From the NCBI GenBank assembly GCA_032719365.1, contig CM064867.1, positions 44,107,651-44,171,650 on the forward strand: a stretch of 64,000 bases of DNA. Direction: 5' to 3'. Of this stretch, positions 48,001-57,844 are shown one piece after another. Every line of letters starts with the position of its first letter. Within the stretch, counting starts at the first letter, position 1. The position numbers and the translations under genes were made by a program. This stretch comes from Prinsepia uniflora (taxonomy: Eukaryota > Streptophyta > Magnoliopsida > Rosales > Rosaceae). The notes beneath the pieces are model-generated. The model was not told the origin of the DNA. It worked only from the letters and a program-made list of their open reading frames with translations, and searched no databases.

Positions 48001-48118
48001 TATCACGCGGTCTCATACACCCACGGCTACCCGTCTCACTACAAGGTGCGCACGAGGCTTACGTTTTGGAGGCATGATGTGGCAACAGAATCAGCAACCT
48101 AATGCTCTGATACCAAGT
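45036..48118 (-). repeat. Family C internal domain 2 (complete, 3083 bp)
   Basis: On the minus strand it starts with the PBS (48104-48115) and a gag-like start MPPKRKPRAHLVVRRV near 48075. It has the protease relic at about 46830-47155 and the integrase C-terminal relic at 45370-45603. It ends in TTTCGAGGACGAAATTC with the purine tract ACAGGGGGTAGGT beside the LTR. Reverse transcriptase, RNase H and the integrase core are missing, so about 3 kb of pol was deleted in an ancestor of both copies. A 268-bp segment (46553-46820) is absent from internal copy 1. Confidence 0.82.
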
Positions 48119-51085
48119 TGACAGGACCGTCTCCTGAGGAACATTGATAACCGTGCCCAGTCCTGCTCCCGTCTGAAAAGTCAACTGATGTTCTGAAATT
48201 ACCCTCAGCACTTGCCAAACAAGGGATAGCCGCACACGTGCCCACTCATGCCTCCACCTCCCGAATAGCCTCGATCATCGTGGGACGACCAGGAGGGCCA
48301 GTAAAAACACAAAAGGTGTGAGTGGACAAAAATAAATCAGTTATAAAGCATGTTACTGAATGAAATTTCTACCCTCCACGTAAAACCAATGCATGCATTC
48401 GACAATCATTTCACACTCCATTTCATTTCCAGTACAAGAAAACCATGTATGAAATCATTTCTTTTTCTCAACCTACGCCTTAGCCTGAAACCATAACACG
48501 GGGCCTCAGCCCAAAATCATAAATCAAATTCCAAGAACAGAACATAACCCAAAAATCCATCAAGCCATATAAACCAAGCCATTGCCCAACACATCTGAAA
48601 ACATCGGAAATCAACAGTAAATCACAAGTCAAACAATCTGCTGGATCTCAAGTGCGCCCGAGTCTTTAAACTCAAAACCATGCGCGTAATTAGGCCTTCC
48701 CGGGATATCAACTAGTCTTTAAACTCAAAACACAATCAATAGGCCTCGGGGGATATCACAATAACCGAGACTTTAAACTCAAAACATATTGATCACGGGC
48801 CCTCCCCCATCATCAATCAACTGGGTCTTTAAACCCAAAACATGATCCAGCAATAGTACCGGGTCTTTAAACCCAAAACCATCTATAACACACAACAATT
48901 CCAGAATCCATCATAGTTAAAATTCCAAATCATATCCATCATCCATTTCCAAATCTGAATTCGGAACCATCATTCCGTAAGCTAGCATCCGGAATAATCA
49001 TTTCGAACCCAAATCCGGAAATCCACTTTCAAGTTTTCGAAAACCGAAATCTCGTTTACCAAAACTACTTTTATGAACTGGGGATCAAGCCCGAAATCAC
49101 CTTTTCCAAAATCCGTTTTAAATCTTTGAAATCAAATTATATTTCAAATCCCAATTTCAAATCACCAAAACCATGGTCATATCACAACATACTCGAAATC
49201 TCGTAAAACGTGCAAATCCATAAAAATCTCGAAATATGTGCCAAAACCGTAAATCATACTCACAATAATAATCAAAACAGCATCAAAACATGATACACAC
49301 AAATCATATGAAATCATCCATTAAACCATCATCAAAGCATAAGAGAAACCATAGTCTCAAAATACGTGCAATTACATATTGCATATCGAAATACGTATAA
49401 ATACGGAAATAGTAATTACCATAAGCATAGAAATCATAAATATAAAGCATAGAAAACGATTATCCATGCATTGAAATTTAGAAAACAAAGTCCACTCACA
49501 CACCATCCAAACGGCTAGCTTCCGAGCTGCACGTTTTTTCGTAAATTACCGAAATCATAATTCCTGTCCAAACTCAATATTGAGAGTCACAAACACTCCA
49601 ATATACTTCATATAATTTTCCCCAATTTTTTCGGGACTTAAATACGTATTTTAAACATATACGGAAACTTCAGATACACTGAACACTATCAAAATGATAT
49701 TTGATTTCTTCGAAACTAGTGCCAAAATGTTCGTTACATCAAAAAAAGCAAGTTTCATGTTGAACTCACCTCGCGATTCGGTCCCACGCGCCCCCATGTG
49801 CCGCCTTGAGTGCCTGCGCGTGAAGTTCACGCGCTGCCACAGTAATATCACTGTTCATTGTCTCTGCCCGAATACCAGTTAAACGGGTCGTTCAACCCGC
49901 GTATTGACCCGTTGCAATCCTGTTCAATTCCAACTCGTTTTCTATAATTCAAATGTCGAATAGCATCGTTAATACATGAATTTAAGGTCTGTCATCTCAA
50001 TTTTAATTACAATTACTTCCAACTATCCAACTCAATTCCATTTTTGGAAGGCTGTTCCTCATTCAATCCCCTCAATTTTTATCGATTTCTTTAAATTGGT
50101 CCGTTAGGAAGCATCATAGACCCATTATAACCATGAATTCAAGCTCAATTTGACTTGAACATACCTTTGTATGATCGAACTCAATCATGGAAGTTCCAAG
50201 CCGTCGCGGGTCTCGTTCTTGATCAATTATTGATCAATTTTCTTCGATTTCGATATGGTCCTACTAAGAAGAGTTCCAGAAAGCTCACCCAAGCCTCAGT
50301 TGTAGTCATCACGGCCTCTAAGTTAGAATTCGAAGTTTTGAAACCTTTAAATTCCACGGGTTTGGGTTTCAGGTTTCTTTTTGGATTCTCTCTCTGTCCC
50401 TCGCATTTTCTCCTTATCTCAGTCTCTTAATTTTCTCAAATTCATCAGTTTCCCTACAGGTTGTCGAATGGTTACTAATCTGTTCAATTCAAAATGAATT
50501 TGATGCCTATCCCCTGTTTTTTGTTGTCTTTGTACTTAGACATTATCAGTTGCCTTGGCGGTGTAAGGACACTCAGCCACTTAATCCCAGTGTAGGTGTC
50601 CCTCCCCAGTTTAACATAATCTCAGCATCAACCATTTGACCGCCCTACTCAAATTACCATTTTGCCCTTCTTCTTACAAATTACCAAAATGCCCTTCACA
50701 CTTCTAGACCCATAACTTGATCTTCTGAACTCCGATTGACGCATGCCGCCTATCTACAAATTTAGCGTCTCGGGACCTACCAAACGGTCCTCGAATTACT
50801 TACAAAGACCATGTCGATTGAAAAGTCAACAAATTACCTCTTTTTAACTAAATTACCGAATTACCCTTGAACTTCCGAACATCATAACTTTCTCCTCGAA
50901 TGTCGGAGTCGGACGTGCCACCTGTCTATGAACTCGTGACGTCCCGAACTACATCACAGTCATCGGTCAAAATCCGTTTGATGGCTCGAACCAAAAGTCA
51001 ACCGTTCGCCCAATTCTAGGGGCAAAATTGTCATTTTCTTCAAACTTTCCAAATTTTTCCTTTTTCGAATGTTTGGGTCTTTACA
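48119..51085 (-). repeat. Family C LTR copy 2 (complete, 2967 bp)
   Basis: On the plus strand it runs TGACAGGACC...GGGTCTTTACA. The perfect-armed 19-bp palindrome is at 49816-49834, the brackets are TGTGAGTGGAC 48317-48327 and GTCCACTCACA 49490-49500, and the mini-hairpins lie at about 48657-48870. It is uninterrupted and shows the empty site for the family E solo LTR. Confidence 0.9.
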
Positions 51086-51470
51086 TAGAGCCTGCCACAG
51101 ACTCATGTAGACCTAACTACCAGACATCACTATCGAGACTCTGCATCCAATGGAATCGACCGCCTGTACTAACTACTTCGAAGGGCCCCACACTACCAAC
51201 CACGACAGAATTATGACAACCCCGGCATCGAATGCCGAACCAAGACGATCTATGATTTAATCCTACTAACTATCGTACCAATATCCTAACTATCAGGTTG
51301 ATGACGAACTGCAGCCCATAAAGACATCATATCCTCGCCCTACGCACCACTCTAAGCACAAAACCCTGCTCCGTAACTCAGAGTAACATGAGCAACCCTG
51401 CCCTAATACCATCTGTCAGTATCAGAGCGTCCTGAGTATCCTACGAGCATATCTATGCTCTGATACCACC
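51086..51470 (-). repeat. Family F internal domain remnant with PBS
   Basis: 385 bp resemble 60005-60933 of family G with a large internal deletion. The PBS reverse complement GCTCTGATACCA is at 51457-51468, next to the LTR start at 51471. A second PBS-like piece (TCAGTATCAGAGCG) lies near 51417, recalling the tandem units at 14652. No coding sequence remains. Confidence 0.7.
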
Positions 51471-54400
51471 TGTTAGGACCTGTCCCAATCCCCCTGGGAT
51501 TAACGAGGGACGACCCTGATCCCGTCTGACACGGAGTGTCAGACAAGGGAATTTCCGACCTTAGCCCGCTCGGGGCTTCAGAGTACGCCAGGATCCGGAG
51601 GAGATATGTGATATCTCGGTCTCTACAACAGTCCACATCCGCTGTCAACTTGAAGGGCAATCAAAACATTTAAAAGCTGTGAGTGGACAAAACAAAGAGT
51701 TTATAAAAACAATTTATCGAAGGACATTTGTACCCTTCACTTAAAAGCATGCATGCATTCGAAAACCATTTACCGAACCATTAGGGCCTTAGCCCAAAAC
51801 CTTAAGTGAAACCGATCATACGGGCCACTGCCCAAATCCATGTGGGTCTCAGCCAAAAACCTGTACACATCACATATCATATAACATATAGCATATACAT
51901 ATAAATCACATAACCAATCCTGTCACGGTTTCCAAAGCTACGCGCGTGCTACTCGGGGTCTCAAGCCCAAGTCTCTCAAGGTCCACCCAAGTCAATGTCC
52001 GTAGATCAATGACCCTCCCTAAGGTTATGATCCAAGCCCTACTGAGAGTAAGGTACCCAACGGGGGAGACTCCACTTAGTTAGTGCTCCGTAACTACTTT
52101 GGGGTCCACCCAGGCCAACGACCCTCCCTAGAGGAGACATTCCAAATAAGGAAGGTATATGAATATATATATATATATATATAATGTAAACATTCATGCT
52201 CGGTCCCCATAAACCGTCATGAATCATAAAACCTTTCAAGGGTTCATGCCGGTCCCCATAAACCTTCATGAACTTGGAAATCCCTTTAGGGTCCGCGACC
52301 CGAAAATATAAACGTAAAGTAACTGGATCTCGTGCCCGAACACATGACTCAACTGGGCATCGTGCCTGATATCTCAGGGTTACTCACAACTCCGATCGTA
52401 GTGATACATGCAACCATCCATCTAGGATCGTCCTCAATCCTAGTATGTCGTCGTGAAAGTATAAATCGACGCGACCACCACAAGATCATGGTGCACCCAT
52501 CACCGATTGATATCCTAAACGGTCAGCACTCCGAAGTCAAGCCTCCACCGGCTGCGCGACAACAGATCGTGCATCGTGACCTCTCCGGAAGGAACATATC
52601 CCAGTCTGGAGGTGAGCGTCGTATCGTCCGTCGCCGTGCACATAGCACTCGCCGCGACCACGATTCAGACCCGTAGGCCATCAACAGGGTCATATGCCCG
52701 AGACGAAACCAAATGGGTCTCATGCCCGAGTTTATCCTTTTTAAATCCAAAACTATTTCATTTAAACCAATCAAAGAAATTACAGACCCATATCAGCACC
52801 ATATAAAAAATATAATAAACATGTATTACAAAACAAGTGCACTCATGGCACACACAAAAGCACTCATGACATCACAAAAATTCACTCATGACGTAACCAC
52901 ACACAAATGCACTCATGGTATCACAAAACAAGTATTAAAACATATAATAAACATTTATGCATGCACGAATTTAGAAAACAAGGTCCACTAATAGACCGTC
53001 TAAGCTGCCGCCTCGATACGCATGCCATACGGCTCTCCCGGGCCAATCGTCGTCACCGGGACTTCCAAACCTGTCCAAATCACTTTAGAGGGTTACTAAC
53101 TACCTTATTAACCTCTCACTAAAGCCCCGTAATTTTCCAGAATTTTTAGCTATTTTTAAACTCGATTCTAAACCTTCGGACACCCCGAAACCTATTAAAA
53201 CGATGTCTGATCGACACGAAACCAATCCCAAAATGTTCGTTATATCGAAAGGATGATTTCGTATGTTGGAAGTATTCCCAAAAGGCTGTTCACGCGCCCT
53301 CACGTGCCCCAAGAAGCTCATGCGGGTGGGCCTCACGCACCCCAAGAAGCTCCTACGCGTGGGCCTCACGCACCAAGACACTCTAGCACCTCCTTCAACC
53401 TCTAGCCGGTCCGAACCGGTCGGTTCTTTGCAGTCTAGTCCAGTTGGACCGGCGTGACTAGTCTAGTTCTCTTCCTCCTTAATTTTTCGTCATTTTTCCT
53501 CCTTCTTTCCACCAATCTTCCTAAATCTATCCTATGAATCTAAATATGTAAACAAAAACACAAAAAACTTATAAAAATCCATTGACTCGATCTTCCTCCT
53601 CACGGTTCAACAACCCAGGTTTGTTCCCAGGCTTCACAGCCACTTACCAACCTCAAAAACCCTCCTAACACCTTCATAGAACCTTAATCAACTCATCATA
53701 ATCCTCCAAAACTATCCATGAAGCCCAAATCGAGATATTGGATTCAAAAACACAAACCGAGAACCTTACCTTCTCTCCACCGTGCACGGCGTCTCGGCCA
53801 CCTCCACGCCGTTCTCAGCTCGTCAGTCCACCCTCTGTCTCCTTCATGGATTGGGTCAGATGAGGGAGAGGATTGGGTGATGGTTTGATAGTGGAAGGAC
53901 GAGATCGGGTTTGTGTTTGGGTTTGGCTTTGCACGAACAAAGGGATGATATGCATGAAAGAATAAGGGTGGCATGTGGATGAGTGACACTTTTCACTCAT
54001 CCATTAGGCAGGAATTAACTATCTGGGGCCCAATAGGATACAAAAGTAGTCCGTCTCGTAAAACGAGAAATAGTCCCCTCGACCTTCCGTGAACAGTAAC
54101 TTCATTGTCGAACATCCGGATTAAACGTGCCGCCTGTCTATGAATTCGTATTGTACCGATCTACGTAACGGTCCTCTACCCTCAGCCATCGAACATCCTA
54201 GGTCAAAAGTTAACTATTTGCCAAATTACCAAAATGCCACTTAACTTCCAAACGTCACAACTTCTTCCTCGAATGTCGGAATCGGACGTACCACTTGTCT
54301 ATGAACTCGTGACGTCCCGAACTACGTCACAGTCATCAGCTAAAGTCCATTTGACCGCCAGAACGAAAAGTCAACGTTTTGCCCACGACCAGGGGCAAAA

Positions 54401-54509
54401 CGTTTATTTTTCACCGTCAGGGCGATTTCGCCCAAGTAATCACGGATTAATTTCACTAATCCATGATTAGTCACTAATCTAAACCCGAAATTTGGGACAG
54501 GTCATTACA
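51471..54509 (-). repeat. Family F LTR
   Basis: 3039 bp, plus-strand termini TGTTAGGACC...AGGTCATTACA. The 24-bp palindrome has one arm change (53978-54001). Two degenerate GGTTCATG-type hairpins lie at about 52195-52222 and 52241-52274. TGTGAGTGGAC is near 51678. The GC-rich palindrome is decayed near 53350, where a short direct repeat CGCACCCCAAGAAGCTC also occurs. No partner LTR is visible. Confidence 0.82.
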
Positions 54510-54596
54510 TAAATTATGCCAATTCCAATACCTACGAAATTCCATAGCCTTAGTTCTACAAAATACAAGTATACTATCTCAAGCACGTGCTCTGGA
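54510..54596. other. Short unassigned spacer
   Basis: 87 bp between the family F LTR and the family G LTR. It is AT-rich with no gene or motif I can recognise. Its last bases (TCTGGA) flank the family G insertion. Confidence 0.5.
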
Positions 54597-55341
54597 TGAC
54601 AGGACCCATCCCAATCCCCCCGGGATTAGTGCAGGATGACCCTGCTCCCGTCTGACACGAAGCGTCAGACAAGGGATATTTTCGTCCTTTGCCCTCCCGG
54701 CTATCAGAGTACGCCAGGATCCGGAGGAGGCATGTGATATCTCGGTCTCTGCTACAGCCCACATCCGATGTCAACCTGAAGGGCAGTCAAAACATTAAAA
54801 ACTGTGAGGGGACAAAACAAAAGTTTATAAAAACATTTAATAAGGAAGACATTTGTACCCTCCACTAAAAAGCATGCATGCATTCGAAAACCATTTATCC
54901 AAAACAAACCATATGTGGGACTAAGCCCAAAGCAGATATAAACTAAGGTCGAAAGGACCACAATAAAAACGACCATACGGGCCACTGCCCAAATCCTGTG
55001 CACACCTGTACACACCACATATCATATATCATATATCCATCACATACATATATATAAGTCACACAACCAATCCTGTCACGGTATCCAAAGCCACGCGCGC
55101 GCTACCCGGGTCTCAATCCGAGTCATCTCAAAGTCAAGGTCAATGTCCGTAGACCACTGACCCTACCCGAGGTAATAGTAACCATAGCCTTCCTGAGAGT
55201 AAGGAACCCAACTGGGGGGTGACTCCACTCAGTCGGTGCTCCGTGACTACTCCGGGGTCCACCCAGGCCAACGACCCTCCCCGGAGGAGATAATAGAAGT
55301 AAAGGAAGGTAGACGAACATATATATACATAACATAAACAT

Positions 55342-55571
55342 TCATGACCGGTTCCCCTGAACCGTCATGATTCCATAATATCCATAATCAGGTAACATGC
55401 CGGTTCCCATAAACCGTCATGTACCGTAATAACATAACCGAGGTAACATGCCGGTTCCCATAAACCGTCATGTACCGTAATAACCAACAAGGGTTCATGC
55501 CGGTTCCCATAAACCGTCATGAACCACGATACCATAACAAGGGTTCATGCCGGTTCCCATAAACCGTCATG
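55342..55571 (-). repeat. Tandem hairpin cassette, family G 3' LTR
   Basis: Five hairpins lie at 55342-55370, 55396-55421, 55447-55472, 55496-55521 and 55546-55571, the last four at about 50-bp spacing. Core arms are CATG-n-CGGTT and AACCG-n-CATG around loop CCCATA. Flanking bases extend the stem differently but stay paired: GGTA/TACC in copies 2-3 and GGTT/AACC in copies 4-5. The same array recurs in the other LTR at about 61679-61908. Confidence 0.88.
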
Positions 55572-56287
55572 AACCTGGGAATCCATTTAAGGTTCCCTGA
55601 CCTGAAATCAAAACCGTAAAGTGACTTGGGTCTCGTACCCGAACATAGGACATCAGTTGGGCACCGTGCCCGATATCTGAGGTCATATGCCCGAGACAAA
55701 ACCAAATGGGTCTCATACCCGAGTTTATCCTTGTGAAATCCAAATCCAGTTCATTTAAATCAATAAAGAAATACAGACCCGTATAAGCACTGTATGAGGC
55801 CGAAACCTCGAAATACGTGCTTATACGTAACCACATAGAAATGCACCCATGGCATCATCAAACAAGTAATAAAACATATAATAAACATTTATGCATGCAT
55901 CAATTTAGAAAACAAGGTCCACTCATAGACCGTCCGAGCTGCCGCCTCGATTTGCGTGCCATATGGCTCCCCGAGCCGATCACCGTCACCGGGACTCTCA
56001 AACCTGTCCAAATCGTAATAGAAGGTTACTAACTACTTAATTAACCTCCTACCAAAGCCCCGTAATTTTCCCGTATTTTAACTATTTTTAAAACTGAACC
56101 TAAAACTTCCGATGCCCCGAAACATATCGAGACGGTGTCCGATTGACACGAAACGAGTGCCAAAATGTTCGTTACATCGAATAGATGATTTCGTATGTTG
56201 GAACCTTCCCAAGATTCCCTACCACGCGCCCTCACGCGCCGCCTGAAGTGGCTGCGCGTGGGCTTCACGCGCCGATACAGTACCTGC

Positions 56288-56566
56288 TGACGTCATCGCT
56301 GACGTCAGCATGATGTCATCTGACAGCTGTCAGGTCTGACATGTCAGACTCTGATAGGTGCCACGTGTCATGCTCCCATTGGTCCACGTCACTATGCTGT
56401 CAGTGCCACGTGGCAGTCTGACAGGTGCCACGTGTCAGCCCCTGATTGGGCCACGTCACTGACATGTCAGTGCTGACTGTGCACTGACATGTGACACGTG
56501 TCGGCTGATGAGTGGTCCACGTCACCTGACAACCTGATAGGTGCCACGTCATCATGCCACGTCACC
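56288..56566 (-). promoter_or_regulatory. Dense cluster of ACGT-core motifs in the family G LTR
   Basis: About a dozen ACGT cores occur in 280 bp. They include TGACGTCA (56288), the palindrome GCTGACGTCAGC (56298-56309), CCACGTGTCA (56361-56370 and 56428-56437), the perfect G-box GCCACGTGGC (56405-56414) and repeated CCACGTCA. Such sites are bound by plant bZIP and bHLH factors, and ACGTGTC/ACGTGGC are abscisic-acid-response type cores. Binding here is inferred. A second copy is at 62625-62903. Confidence 0.65.
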
Positions 56567-57303
56567 ACCTTCAACCGCTCGACGGGTCGACCCGAACCCT
56601 GCAACCGGGTCGCCGTGACCCGCGACTTGACCCGGCCGGTTCTCCGCCGTTCGACCACCAAAATGCTTCCCGTTTGTCCCATTTTCATCCTCTAATCCTA
56701 ACCTAGGGTTCTACGACATGAAAATGGAAGGAAAACACCGAAAACCATACCTTCGAGCTTGGCCATGGCGGCCGTGCATTCCTCCGCCGTTCACGGCTGT
56801 TCCAGGCCGCTCTAACCTTCGAAAACATTCCCATTTCTCTCCTAGGTCCCCCAGAAGCACAACCCAATCATTAGTTTCAATTAAAACCTAACAAAAACAA
56901 AACTTGGATTTTTAAATATTTTCACCTCACGGGTCGAGCTCCTCCGCCGTGTCCTCGGTCGTCCGTCGCCGTGACTCGCCGTCCTAAACATCTTTCCATC
57001 ACCTCACGATCATGTTCAGCTCATCCAAGCAAGGAATGGTGATGGTGTGTGGTTGTTTCGGTTTTGTGAAGGAAAAGGGAGAAAATGAAGAAAAAGATGA
57101 AGTGATGAAGGTGATGCCGTGGAAGAGAAGAGAGAAGGAGATAGTGTGATCAGATGAGGGAATGAGAGATGGAGGGTGAGGATTGATAGTTAGAATTGAA
57201 TTGGATGGCTAGGATTGAATTAGGTGTGGGTTTGGTTTATAAAAATAATTAAATAATATTAATTAATTATATAGATCCACATTTTGGGGGATCAAATCAA
57301 TGG

Positions 57304-57327
57304 GATGAGTGACACTTGTCACTCATC
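57304..57327. promoter_or_regulatory. Conserved 24-bp palindrome near an AT-rich promoter-like run
   Basis: Perfect 11-bp arms GATGAGTGACA and TGTCACTCATC surround two bases. It recurs at 2271, 17111, 42378, 53978 (one change) and 63641. In families E and G it lies about 30-90 bp upstream of an AT-rich, TATA-like run in the LTR sense direction, so it may be a promoter element. Confidence 0.6.
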
Positions 57328-57844
57328 CATGGGGCCCACCAAAATATCCAACCAATCAGATTTCGCCGAAACGTCCCCGTCTCGAAGTTCGTGCATAGTG
57401 AAATCGAACTTCCGTGACCCATAACTCTCCCGTTCGAAGTCCGATTTCAGTGTGCCGCCTGCCTATAGATTCGTATCGTCCTTATCTACGTAACGGTCTT
57501 CGGCCCTCGGCCATCGGACCTCCCGGTCAAAAAGTCAACTTTTGACCTCCTATTCACCCAAATTACCAAAATGCCCCTAAACTTCCGAACGTCATAACTT
57601 CCTCCTCGAATGTCGGAATTGAACGTGCCACCTGTCTATGAACTCGTGACGTCACGAACTACGTCACGGTCATCGGTCAAAGTCCATTTGACCGCCCGAT
57701 TAAAAAGTCAACGTTTTGCCACCATCAGGGGCAAAACGGTCATTTCGCATCGCTCGTCCGATTTCGCTCTACTAATCACGGATTAGCCTCACTAATCGTG
57801 ATTAGTCACTAATCTAATCATGGAATTTGGGACGGGTCGTTACA

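Larger units (their letters stand above)
17423..51085 (-). mobile_element. Family C tandem long-LTR element array, interrupted by the Athila element and a solo LTR
   Basis: Reading on the minus strand, the order is LTR (51085-48119), internal (48118-45036), LTR (45035-44412 and 41866-39516), internal (39515-38913 and 19600-17423). The two LTRs are 2967 bp and about 2970 bp after removing the inserted solo LTR and its TSD. The internal copies are about 3 kb and clearly homologous. Both PBSs are intact. The left internal copy lacks its last 130 bp or so and the following LTR. The arrangement parallels family B. The Athila element (19601-38907) and the solo LTR (41867-44411) are not part of it. 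Confidence 0.85.
54597..57844 (-). repeat. Family G 3' LTR (complete, 3248 bp)
   Basis: On the plus strand it runs TGACAGGACCC...GGGTCGTTACA. Reading on the minus strand, it has the 24-bp palindrome (57304-57327), an AT-rich TATATAATTAATT run just after it (about 57240-57275), a dense ACGT motif cluster (56288-56566) and the 19-bp palindrome (56254-56272). After these come bracket GTCCACTCATAG (55917-55928), five tandem hairpins (55342-55571) and the second bracket near 54802. The outer 450 bp hold degenerate tandem sub-repeats with TGACGTCACG. Confidence 0.9.

Noticed and set aside
55380..55573. 50-bp tandem repeats considered as a satellite or CRISPR array
   Set aside because: The unit count is four to five, the repeats lie at the same place in both LTRs of one element, and the linkers are homologous rather than unique.
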